In this document: piece by piece, positions 8,889 through 16,323 of the stretch
How positions within the stretch are numbered: the stretch's first letter is position 1
Layout of the letters: each line of letters begins with the position of its first letter
From: Kribbella jiaozuonensis
GTDB taxonomy: Bacteria > Actinomycetota > Actinomycetes > Propionibacteriales > Kribbellaceae
DNA length: 64,000 nt
Reading direction: 5' to 3'
Assembly: GCF_005233875.1 (NCBI RefSeq)
Contig: NZ_SZPZ01000002.1
Span: 1,426,001 to 1,490,000 of the forward strand
Notes under the pieces: generated by a model
Database searches by the model: none
The model's input: only the letters and a program-made list of their open reading frames with translations
Told to the model about the DNA's origin: nothing
Program-made: the position numbers and the translations under genes

Positions 8889-9563
8889 CTAGTCGCGTAG
8901 GTATTCGGCTCGCCAGCGGAGGATTGTCGGGTCGCTCGGGCTGGGCGCCTGGTCCAGTTGGATCAGGTGAAGATCTGGGGCGGTGAAGGACTGGATGGCC
9001 GCGCGAGTGAGGGGCCAAGGCGGACCCTGGACCTCCTCGTCCGGTTGGGTGTCCGGGCGGGCGGCGGCTATGACCAGGAGGGTGCCGCCGGGGGCTACCA
9101 GTTCCGTGACTTGCTTGATGGCGGTGGGTTGCACGTGGATCGGCAGCGCTTGGACGGTGTAGATCTCCAGGACCAGGTCGAAGGCGCGGTGCCAGTCCGC
9201 CGGCGGGGACAGGAGGTCGGCGACGATGTAGTGGGCCTTGGAGTCCGGGTGGTTGCGGTGGGCCGTCTGGATCGCGGTGGGGGAGATGTCGAACGCGGTC
9301 GTGTCGTACCCGCGGTCCGCGATCAGCTCGGCGTCCCACCCTGTCCCGGCGCCGATCACCACCGCGGTCTTCCCAGCACCATCCGGCTGCGACTCGTCGA
9401 CCCAGTCGATCAGCTGCTGGTGCGCCGTCCCGCGGTCCCACGGCACCACAGCAGACCCTTCCGCCGCCGCGGCGTACAGGTGCTCGAACCAGCCCGTCGC
9501 GTCGTCGCGGTCGAGCGACTCCCGCGCGATCCGCCGAGAGGCGACGTCAGGATCCTCACTCAT
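8889..9563 (-). CDS. class I SAM-dependent methyltransferase
   Basis: A 224-residue methyltransferase. The SAM-binding motif I is VVIGAGTGWDAE near residue 68, motif II TAFDISPTAI near 90, and VADLLSPP and FDLVLEIYTV follow in order, which is the Rossmann-like methyltransferase fold. ATG 9563 (MSEDPDV) is chosen because it overlaps the DNA ligase stop by 8 bp, implying translational coupling; a longer reading from 9623 would run deep into the ligase. The substrate is unknown. About 170 bp between it and the DUF5753 gene shows no gene. Confidence 0.85.
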   Translation of the reverse strand: MSEDPDVASRRIARESLDRDDATGWFEHLYAAAAEGSAVVPWDRGTAHQQLIDWVDESQPDGAGKTAVVIGAGTGWDAELIADRGYDTTAFDISPTAIQTAHRNHPDSKAHYIVADLLSPPADWHRAFDLVLEIYTVQALPIHVQPTAIKQVTELVAPGGTLLVIAAARPDTQPDEEVQGPPWPLTRAAIQSFTAPDLHLIQLDQAPSPSDPTILRWRAEYLRD

Positions 9564-11106
9564 CACTCGCACCCTCTTCAGTGAGCCCGACATGGATCGC
9601 ACGCACGGTCTGCACCGTATCAACGTCCGCAGGCCGCTTGTCCTCCCGATAACGAATCACCCGCGCGAACCGCAACGCCATCCCCGCCGGATACCGCGGC
9701 GACGTCTGCACCCCGTCGAACGCGATCTCCACCACCACCTCCGGGCGAAGGTAGACGGCCCAGTCGTCCCGCCGTACGGCGAGTTCCTGGAAGCGCTCGG
9801 TCTGCCAGCGGAGCAACTCGTCGGTCAGCCCCTTGAACGTCTTCCCGAGCATCACGAACTCGCCGGTCTCCTCATCGCGCGCACCGAGGTGCAGGTTCGA
9901 CAACCAGCCCGTCCGCCGCCCGTGGCCCCACTCCGCCGCGAGCACGAGCAGATCCAGCGTATGCGTCTGCTTGACCTTCACCCACCCGGACCCGCGCCGC
10001 CCCGCCTCATAAGGCACGGTCAACGACTTCACCATCACACCCTCGTGCCCGCGCCGCACCGCATCCGCGAAGAACGCCTGCCCCGCCTCAGCGTCATCGG
10101 TCACGAGCCGCGGGACCCGCCGCTCCTCCGGCACCAGCTTCGACAGCCACTCCTGCCGCGCGGCTCCGTCGAGCCCGAGCAGATCCTGGCCGTCCTGATG
10201 CAGGATGTCGAAGAAGTACGGCGTGAGCGGCACGGACTCCGGCCCCGTCGCCGCACGCGTCGCCGTCCGCGACCCGGTCACCTGGAACGGCTCCGGCCGC
10301 CCGTCCGGCCGCAGCGCGATCAGCTCACCATCGAGCACGACCTGCTCGGCCTCCAGCTCGAGCACGGCCCGAACCACCTCCGGCACCCGCGCCGTGATGT
10401 CGTCCAGCGTCCGCGTATAAACCACGACGTCCGAGGCCTTCCGATGCACCTGGATCCGGATCCCGTCCAGCTTCCACTCGAGCGCAGCCGGCGTACCGGT
10501 CTTCGTCAACGCCTCCGCCACCGTCGTGGCCGACTGCGCGAGCATCGGCTGCACCCCACGCCCGACCTCGAGCCCGAACTGCGCCAGCCCCGCCTCGCCC
10601 TCGGTCAGTACGGCGACAGCGACCGGAGCAGCTGCTCCGCGCAGCATCGCCGCGGCCCGGATCTTGTCCAGCGGAATCCCGGTCGCCCGTGCGACCGCGT
10701 CCGCCATCACGCCGTCGAGGGCACCCTGCCGCAGCTCGCCGCCCACAAGCTGGCGGAGGAACCACTGCTCATCCGCCGTCGCCCGCGCGAACAGCCCGTC
10801 CACGGCCTCCCGCCGCCGGGCCTGCACGCCGGTGCCCGACATCTCGGCCAGCTCCGCGAACGCCTGGTCGACCTCCTCGACCGTCAGTGACGGGTCGGCG
10901 GCCGGCTCGGGCGCATCCGCGAGCGTCCGCCAGCCGACGCCCGTCCGGCGCTGCCGCAGCTCGCCGGACAGGTACGTCACGACGATCTCGATCTCGGCGG
11001 GTTCTGTGGCCTTGGACAACAATCCGGCGATGAACTCCGCCTTCTTCAGCCGCGATCTGGTCCCGGCCAGCGCGGCCGACGTCGTGACCACCTCGGAGAG
11101 CAACAT
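9556..11106 (-). CDS. ATP-dependent DNA ligase (LigB type)
   Basis: A 516-residue ATP-dependent ligase. An N-terminal DNA-binding domain spans about 1-190 (ATADEQWFLRQLVGGELRQG is the characteristic helix), the nucleotidyltransferase domain 190-400 has the active-site lysine in EWKLDGIR (Lys near 212), and the OB-fold domain follows, with motif V near VMVKSLT and GWVKVK. It seals nicks, probably in repair, beside the essential NAD-dependent ligase that lies elsewhere. ATG 11106 (MLLSEVV) is preferred over a longer upstream reading frame because homology starts there. It overlaps the methyltransferase start by 8 bp. Confidence 0.93.
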   Translation of the reverse strand: MLLSEVVTTSAALAGTRSRLKKAEFIAGLLSKATEPAEIEIVVTYLSGELRQRRTGVGWRTLADAPEPAADPSLTVEEVDQAFAELAEMSGTGVQARRREAVDGLFARATADEQWFLRQLVGGELRQGALDGVMADAVARATGIPLDKIRAAAMLRGAAAPVAVAVLTEGEAGLAQFGLEVGRGVQPMLAQSATTVAEALTKTGTPAALEWKLDGIRIQVHRKASDVVVYTRTLDDITARVPEVVRAVLELEAEQVVLDGELIALRPDGRPEPFQVTGSRTATRAATGPESVPLTPYFFDILHQDGQDLLGLDGAARQEWLSKLVPEERRVPRLVTDDAEAGQAFFADAVRRGHEGVMVKSLTVPYEAGRRGSGWVKVKQTHTLDLLVLAAEWGHGRRTGWLSNLHLGARDEETGEFVMLGKTFKGLTDELLRWQTERFQELAVRRDDWAVYLRPEVVVEIAFDGVQTSPRYPAGMALRFARVIRYREDKRPADVDTVQTVRAIHVGLTEEGASDE

Positions 11107-11177
11107 GAATCCAGTCTGGCCTATGGCACCGACAGGTTGGCTTTCACAACTTTCGAAGCGACCCCGGCATCGAGGAG

Positions 11178-11194
11178 ATTGAGTGAAACTCAAT
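11178..11194. promoter_or_regulatory. 17-bp palindrome before secreted-protein gene
   Basis: ATTGAGTGAAACTCAAT has perfect 7-bp arms around GAA and ends 18 bp before the ATG, just ahead of the GGGGGAA ribosome site. It could be an operator or an RNA hairpin that limits translation. Confidence 0.4.
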
Positions 11195-11212
11195 GCCTAA
11201 GGGGGAACGACT

Positions 11213-12124
11213 ATGCGAAAGATGATTGCGGCAGCGGCAGGCCTGCTCCTGGCCGCGCCCGTCCTCACAACTGCCACGACGGCGGTGGCGGCGCCTACGG
11301 CCACCGCTTGCTCTATCCAGGCCGGCTCGGTGACCGCGGGCAAGGACCTCGTGGACAAGTACGTCAACGCGACCTCGCCGATCTCGGTCAAGCCGGTCGA
11401 CACGATGGCGAAGCAGCCGTTCTCAGGAGCCGTCGCCCTGAGCAGCGAGTGGGTCTGGGACGACGACTTCGACGACAACACCGCGCTGACCGGCGACGTC
11501 GTCACCGGCGGCGTGCTGTACGACGGCGGCCTGCTCACCCAGAAGGGGACCGACGGCAAGGTCGTCAGCAACCAGATGACCCGCATCGGCGGCGGCTGGA
11601 ACGACTTCCGCACCCTGACCAAGTCCTGGTCGGCGGACGGCGGCAGCAACTCGAGGACGTACGCACTGCGCAACGATGGCGTGCTCTACCGGTGGTTCGT
11701 CAGCGAGGTCAACGGCAAGCCCGTCTGGCGCTCCGCGGGTTCGTACGCCGGGTTCGCGTCGGTGAAGGCGGTCGCGCTGATCAGCCGGACGTCGACGTAC
11801 GACACGCTGCTGGCGACGACTCGTGGTGGTGCCCTCTACACGATCCGCATTCCGCTGACCTCGCCGATGAAGCCGGTCGTGAAGGCGCTGCGGACCAGCA
11901 CCTGGCAGGGCTTCGAGTCGCTGCTGACAACCCGCTGCGGTCAGTACGGCACGCTGCTGCTCGGCATCGACAAGGACACCGGTTCGGCGTACCTGTACGC
12001 CGTTGGTCACGCCAACGGAACCGCGACCGTCATCAACAGCCTCGGCAAGGTGCCCGGGACGTTCGACGACCCGGTGAACTACAGCTGGGCGAGCTTCGTC
12101 GACCCGCCGCTGAACGGCGAGTGA
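11213..12124 (+). CDS. secreted protein of unknown function
   Basis: A 303-residue protein with a standard signal peptide (MRKMIAAAAGLLLAAPVLT, cleavage near AVAAPTA at about residue 27-29). The mature part has repeated short strands such as RTYALRNDGVLYRWFV, YDTLLATTRGGALYTI and GTLLLGIDKDTGSAYLYAV, which look like blades of a beta-propeller, but I do not recognise a named family. Two cysteines (near 33 and 242) could form a disulfide. GGGGGAA precedes the ATG, behind a strong palindrome. It is divergent from the ligase and convergent with a DyP peroxidase, so neighbours give no hint of function. Confidence 0.75.
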   Translation: MRKMIAAAAGLLLAAPVLTTATTAVAAPTATACSIQAGSVTAGKDLVDKYVNATSPISVKPVDTMAKQPFSGAVALSSEWVWDDDFDDNTALTGDVVTGGVLYDGGLLTQKGTDGKVVSNQMTRIGGGWNDFRTLTKSWSADGGSNSRTYALRNDGVLYRWFVSEVNGKPVWRSAGSYAGFASVKAVALISRTSTYDTLLATTRGGALYTIRIPLTSPMKPVVKALRTSTWQGFESLLTTRCGQYGTLLLGIDKDTGSAYLYAVGHANGTATVINSLGKVPGTFDDPVNYSWASFVDPPLNGE

Positions 12125-12127
12125 CCC

Positions 12128-13090
12128 TCAGGGCGCCGGCGGCAGGTCGTCGAGGAAGTCCGACGTCGGCGTGAAGAAGAGGCCACCCGTGACCGCGGTC
12201 GAGAAATCGAGCAGCCGGTCATGGGTGCCCTCGGGTACGCCGATGAACATCCGGCGGAGCATCAACTCCGTCACCGCCGGGGTCCTCGCGTAGCCGATGA
12301 AGTAGGTGCCGAACTCCTGCGCGCCGATCGTGCCGAACGGCATGTTGTCGCGCAGGATCTGCAACTGGTTGCCGTCCTCGTCCTCGATCACGTTCAGCAC
12401 GATGTGTGCGTTGGCCGGCTTCTTCGCGTCGGGGAACTCGATATCGTCGAGCTTGGTCCGGCCGACCGCGGCCTCCTGCTGCTCGACGGTCAACGCGTTC
12501 CACGCCTTCAGGTTGTGCAGGTACTTCTGCACGATCACATAACTGCCGCCCTGGAAGTCGGGGTCCTCGTCACCGATGAGTACGGCGGCCTGTGCGTCGG
12601 AGCCGGTCGGGTTCTCGGTCCCGTCGACGAAGCCGAGCAGGTCGCGCATCTCGAAGTACTTGAAGCCGTGTACTTCGTCGACGACCGTGGCGGCGCCGTC
12701 GAGCAGGTTCATGATCTGGCCGGCCAGCTCGAAGCACTGGTCCTGGTGGGCGGCCCGGATGTGGAAGAGCAGGTCGCCGGGTGTGGCTGGAGCGTGATGG
12801 GTCGCGCCCTTGAGCTCGATGAACGGGTGCAGCTCGGCGGGCCGAGGACCGCTGAAGAGACGGTCCCAGACCTCGGAGCCGATGCTGGTGACACAGGACA
12901 GGTTGCCGTTCGGCACGCGGAAGCCGACCGAGCGCACGAGACCGCTCAGCCGCTCCAGGAGATCGCGGGTCCGGTCCTCGCCACCTTCGTCGACCTGGAC
13001 GACAAGGAAGATGGCCGAGCCGCTGAGCGGCATCAGCACGGACTGCGGCAGCGCATCCGTCGACCTGGATGTTTCCGGATCAGTAACCAC
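12128..13090 (-). CDS. Dyp-type peroxidase
   Basis: A 320-residue heme peroxidase of the dye-decolorizing family. It has the family signature GFVDGTENP with the catalytic Asp (near residue 151), the proximal heme His in ANAHIVLN (near 226) and the distal Arg in ILRDNMPFG (near 244). It oxidises bulky aromatic substrates with hydrogen peroxide. There is no signal peptide and no encapsulin gene nearby, so a cytoplasmic role is likely. It starts with GTG at 13090 behind GGAGGG. Its C-terminus ends 3 bp from the secreted-protein gene, convergent. Confidence 0.92.
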   Translation of the reverse strand: MVTDPETSRSTDALPQSVLMPLSGSAIFLVVQVDEGGEDRTRDLLERLSGLVRSVGFRVPNGNLSCVTSIGSEVWDRLFSGPRPAELHPFIELKGATHHAPATPGDLLFHIRAAHQDQCFELAGQIMNLLDGAATVVDEVHGFKYFEMRDLLGFVDGTENPTGSDAQAAVLIGDEDPDFQGGSYVIVQKYLHNLKAWNALTVEQQEAAVGRTKLDDIEFPDAKKPANAHIVLNVIEDEDGNQLQILRDNMPFGTIGAQEFGTYFIGYARTPAVTELMLRRMFIGVPEGTHDRLLDFSTAVTGGLFFTPTSDFLDDLPPAP

Positions 13091-13137
13091 CGTGTTTTTC
13101 CCTCCGTCTGCTTGGCCCGATCTTCTAGAGTCCAGTC

Positions 13138-14286
13138 ATGGACCCGCAACAGCCCGGACCGCCACCTCAACAGCAACAGCAACCGGGCCCATACTCCCAG
13201 CCGGGGCAGTACCCACCGCCCCCGCCCCACGCCGCCCCGTACCCGGAGCAGTGGGGCGCACCGCCGCCCCACCCTCAGCAGTGGGGTGCGCCGGCGCCGT
13301 ACCCGGTCCAATATGCCTACCGCGAGCCCCGAATCATCCCCGCCCCGCCGGGTACGCCGTTCCACCGGCTCGCTCGTACTCCGAAACACGCGTGGTGGCG
13401 CCCGATCGTCGGGACGCTGCTGCTCGGCGCCTTCGTCCTGTTCCTGACGACCGGCGTCGTCGTCGCCTGGACGATCGTGCACCGCGTCGTCGCCGGCCCG
13501 TTCCCGACTCCGAGCGGCTCGGACATCTTCCCGAGCGACACCGAGAACCTCGCGGTCACGCTGGTGATGCTCGGCATCCTGACCCCGTGCGTCGGGCTGG
13601 CCGCGTGGGTCGTCCAACGCCGGCCGTTCTGGAGCGTCGCCTCGGTCCTGAACAAGATCCGCTGGCGCTGGCTGCTGTTGTGCTGCGTTCCTGCCCTCGG
13701 GTACCTCGCGCTGTCGTACGCGATGGGGCTGCTGGTCGATGCGATCTTCCCGCCCGATGACGCGATCGGGAACGACGGCGGGTCGTGGATCGGGTTCGGG
13801 GCGTTCGTCGTACCGGCGCTGGTGATCCTGTTCCTGGTGCCGTTCCAGTCGGCGGCCGAAGAGTTCATCTTCCGCGGCTGGCTGATCCAGGCGGTCGGCG
13901 CGTACGGCCCGGACAACCCGAACGGTAGGGCCCGCTGGCTGCGGACGGTGTTCCGGTCGCCGTGGCCGGGCATCGTGATCGGGGGTGCGGCGTTCGTGTC
14001 GGCGCACGGCTACACCGGGTGGGCGATGGCCGACGTGTTCCTGTTCGCGATCACCGTCGGTTGGCTGACGGTCCGGACCGGGGGACTGGAGGCGGGGATC
14101 GCGCTGCACGCGCTGAACAACCTGCTCGCGTTTATGTTGCCTGCAGCAACTGGTCAGCTGTCCGGCTGGGACGAGCAGGGCGGCGCACCGTGGACGTTGC
14201 TGGTCTCGGACATCCCGTGCCTCGCGTTCTACGCGTTCGCGATCACCTGGCTCGCTCGCCGGCAGCAGGTCGCTCGGGTGAGCTGA
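13138..14286 (+). CDS. CPBP-family intramembrane metalloprotease
   Basis: A 382-residue membrane protein with a Pro/Gln-rich cytoplasmic N-terminus of about 75 residues (repeats of QQWGAPPP type) and about seven to eight helices. The catalytic motifs are AAEEFIFRGWL (EExxxR), the His in SAHGYTGW and LHALNNLL near the C-terminus, which identify the CAAX-protease/bacteriocin-processing (CPBP, Rce1) family. The real substrate is unknown; relatives act in protein maturation or self-immunity. It is divergent from the DyP peroxidase with 47 bp between them and precedes a HAD gene on the same strand. Confidence 0.9.
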   Translation: MDPQQPGPPPQQQQQPGPYSQPGQYPPPPPHAAPYPEQWGAPPPHPQQWGAPAPYPVQYAYREPRIIPAPPGTPFHRLARTPKHAWWRPIVGTLLLGAFVLFLTTGVVVAWTIVHRVVAGPFPTPSGSDIFPSDTENLAVTLVMLGILTPCVGLAAWVVQRRPFWSVASVLNKIRWRWLLLCCVPALGYLALSYAMGLLVDAIFPPDDAIGNDGGSWIGFGAFVVPALVILFLVPFQSAAEEFIFRGWLIQAVGAYGPDNPNGRARWLRTVFRSPWPGIVIGGAAFVSAHGYTGWAMADVFLFAITVGWLTVRTGGLEAGIALHALNNLLAFMLPAATGQLSGWDEQGGAPWTLLVSDIPCLAFYAFAITWLARRQQVARVS

Positions 14287-14330
14287 AAACCACGCGAGAA
14301 CTGTCGGTCGGCTCTGGCAGGCTTTGCCGG

Positions 14331-15035
14331 GTGACGAACGCGAAGATCGAGGCCGTCCTGTTCGACTGGGGCGGCACACTGGCAACCTGGCACGACATCG
14401 ACCTGCACGAGACCTGGCGAGCCGTCGCCACGGTGCTCGACGAGGCGCAAGCCGACGAGCTGGCGGCCCGGCTGGTGGCGGCCGAAGGGTCGATCTGGCG
14501 GCGCTCGCGGGACGAGCATCTGAGCAGCACGCTCGAAGAGGTGTGCAAGCTGGCCGACGTGGTGATGAGCCCGGCCGCCCAGGCGGAGTACGACCGGCAG
14601 TGGGACCCGCACACGGAGCTAGATCCGGATGCGATCGACACCCTGCGGGAGCTGAGGGCGCGTGGGCTGAAGATCGGCGTACTGTCCAACACGATCTGGC
14701 CACGCCTGCGGCACGAGGAGATCTTCGCCCGCGACGGCGTGCACGAGCTGCTCGACGGCGCGGTGTACACGAGCGAGATCCCGTACACGAAGCCGCACCC
14801 GGAGACGTTCCTGGCGGCGATGCGCGCGGTCGGGGTGTCGGAGCCGTCCCGGTGCCTGTTCGTCGGCGACAGGCTATTCGACGACGTCTGGGGCGCGCAG
14901 AACGTCGGCATGCGGGCCGCTCACCTGCCACACAGCGCGATCCCGACCGAGCAGATCGGCCACACCGAAGGTACGCCGGACGCCACCATCCAGCGCCTCT
15001 CGGAGCTCCCCGCGCTGATCGATAGCTGGAACTGA
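14331..15035 (+). CDS. HAD-superfamily hydrolase
   Basis: A 234-residue HAD protein. Motif I is LFDWGGTLA (nucleophile Asp near 12) with Gly where most phosphatases have the second Asp, motif II is VLSNT near 117, motif III is KPHPETF near 152 and motif IV GDRLFDD near 180. The missing second Asp of DxD questions phosphatase activity, though DWGGT variants occur in this branch. GTG 14331 starts 44 bp after the protease stop; the gene ends just before a strong terminator hairpin. Substrate unknown. Confidence 0.85.
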   Translation: MTNAKIEAVLFDWGGTLATWHDIDLHETWRAVATVLDEAQADELAARLVAAEGSIWRRSRDEHLSSTLEEVCKLADVVMSPAAQAEYDRQWDPHTELDPDAIDTLRELRARGLKIGVLSNTIWPRLRHEEIFARDGVHELLDGAVYTSEIPYTKPHPETFLAAMRAVGVSEPSRCLFVGDRLFDDVWGAQNVGMRAAHLPHSAIPTEQIGHTEGTPDATIQRLSELPALIDSWN

Positions 15036-15050
15036 CCCCAGACATACCGA

Positions 15051-15085
15051 AGGACCCCCGAGCCGGATCGCGGCTCGGGGGTCCT
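15051..15085. terminator. bidirectional terminator hairpin
   Basis: A perfect 14-bp stem (AGGACCCCCGAGCC at 15051-15064 with its complement at 15072-15085) around a 7-nt loop lies between the convergent HAD and sigma genes. Confidence 0.85.
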
Positions 15086-15105
15086 GAGGGGTTTCGGAGT
15101 GGGTG

Positions 15106-16065
15106 TTACGCGGCCAGCGTCGGGTCTGCCATCAGGCGCAGGCGCCCCAGCGCCTCACGCTCGATCTGGCGGACTCGCTCCGCCGAGATGCCGTGCACTG
15201 CGCCGATGTCGGCCAGCTTGGCCTGGCGGCCGTCGTGCAGGCCGTACCGACGCCGGATCACGTCCGCCGACCGCGGGTCGAGCTGGTCGACCAGGCTGAA
15301 CAGACCCGAACGGTCGGACGCGTCCGCGACCAGCTGGTCCGGACCCGGCGCGGTCTCGGCCGCGATCAGGTCACCCAGCGAGGTCTCGCCCTCGTCGTCG
15401 ACCGGGCTGTTCAGGCTGATGTGGTCCCGGCCGATGCGGATCAGTTCAGTGACCCGCTCCTCGTCCAGTCCCAGCTCCGCCGCGATCTCGTCGATCTCCG
15501 GCTCGCGCCCGAGCTTGCGCTCCAGCGTGCGCCGCGCCGACCCGATCTGGTTCAGCTGCTCCACCACGTGCACCGGCAGCCGGACCACTCGGGCCTGCTG
15601 CGCGATACCGCGGGTGATGGCCTGCCGCACCCACCAGGTCGCGTACGTCGAGAACTTGAAACCCTTCCGGTAGTCGAACTTCTCCACCGCGCGGATCAGT
15701 CCCGTGTTGCCCTCCTGGACCAGGTCCAGCAGCGGCATCTGGGACCGCCCGTAGCGGCGGGCGATCGACACCACGAGCCGGAGGTTCGCGGTCACGAACC
15801 GTTGCTGCGCGCGCCGGCCTGCTTCGGCCAGCCACTCCAGCTCCTCCTCCGTGGCATATTTGGGCGCTCCGCCCTTCTTACGTCCAACCCGCCCCTCGGC
15901 CAGCAGTTGCTCCGCAAGGAGTCCTGCTTCGACCGTCTCAGCGAGCTCGACCTCTTCCTCAGCCGTCAGCAAAGGCGTACGCGCGATCTCTTCGAGATAG
16001 AGACCTACACTGTCCTTGCCGTCGATACCGTCGTCCGTCGACCGGACACGAGCCATGCGAGCCAC
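15106..16065 (-). CDS. RNA polymerase sigma factor, group 2 (SigB/HrdA-D like)
   Basis: A 319-residue sigma-70 family factor without the long acidic N-terminus of the principal one. Region 1.2 is [17 protein letters not shown], region 2 includes [36 protein letters not shown] and [10 protein letters not shown], region 3 [15 protein letters not shown] and region 4 [17 protein letters not shown] to [15 protein letters not shown]. It likely directs alternative or stationary-phase transcription. GTG 16065 has an AAGGGAG site five bases upstream; ATG 16056 is close. It stands alone between terminators. No anti-sigma gene is adjacent. Confidence 0.9.
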   Translation of the reverse strand: MARMARVRSTDDGIDGKDSVGLYLEEIARTPLLTAEEEVELAETVEAGLLAEQLLAEGRVGRKKGGAPKYATEEELEWLAEAGRRAQQRFVTANLRLVVSIARRYGRSQMPLLDLVQEGNTGLIRAVEKFDYRKGFKFSTYATWWVRQAITRGIAQQARVVRLPVHVVEQLNQIGSARRTLERKLGREPEIDEIAAELGLDEERVTELIRIGRDHISLNSPVDDEGETSLGDLIAAETAPGPDQLVADASDRSGLFSLVDQLDPRSADVIRRRYGLHDGRQAKLADIGAVHGISAERVRQIEREALGRLRLMADPTLAA

Positions 16066-16258
16066 CGAAACTCCCTTCGTCGTTACATGGAGAGCAACGC
16101 TCGAGTAGGGTTCAAGATTCCGGTACCAGTGTGTAAACACCCTGAAGGTTCCCTGAGAGTTCCCGGCAGTGATTCCGCCGTGGAAACCGGTGTCCCGCAG
16201 CCCCGCTGCGATATTCAGCCCGACACCCCGTGCCTAACCTGAGAATCCGTGCAGAAAA

Positions 16259-16298
16259 CCGCCTCCGGATGTGTTGCACAACACACGTCCGGAGGCGG
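16259..16298 (-). terminator. terminator after oligopeptidase B
   Basis: CCGCCTCCGGA (16259-16269) pairs with TCCGGAGGCGG (16288-16298), extended by TGTGTTG/CAACACA inside, and the minus strand continues GGTTTTCTG. It separates the peptidase from the sigma gene downstream. Confidence 0.8.
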
Positions 16299-16323
16299 AA
16301 ATTCCCTCTTTTCGGGTCGGTTC

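Noticed and set aside
12810-13760. Long plus-strand frame across the DyP and CPBP genes
   Set aside because: Shadow frame with low-complexity Arg/Pro/Ser composition, opposite to or out of frame with two real genes.
13138-14286. CPBP protease as part of a bacteriocin cluster
   Set aside because: No precursor peptide, modifying enzyme or exporter was found next to it.
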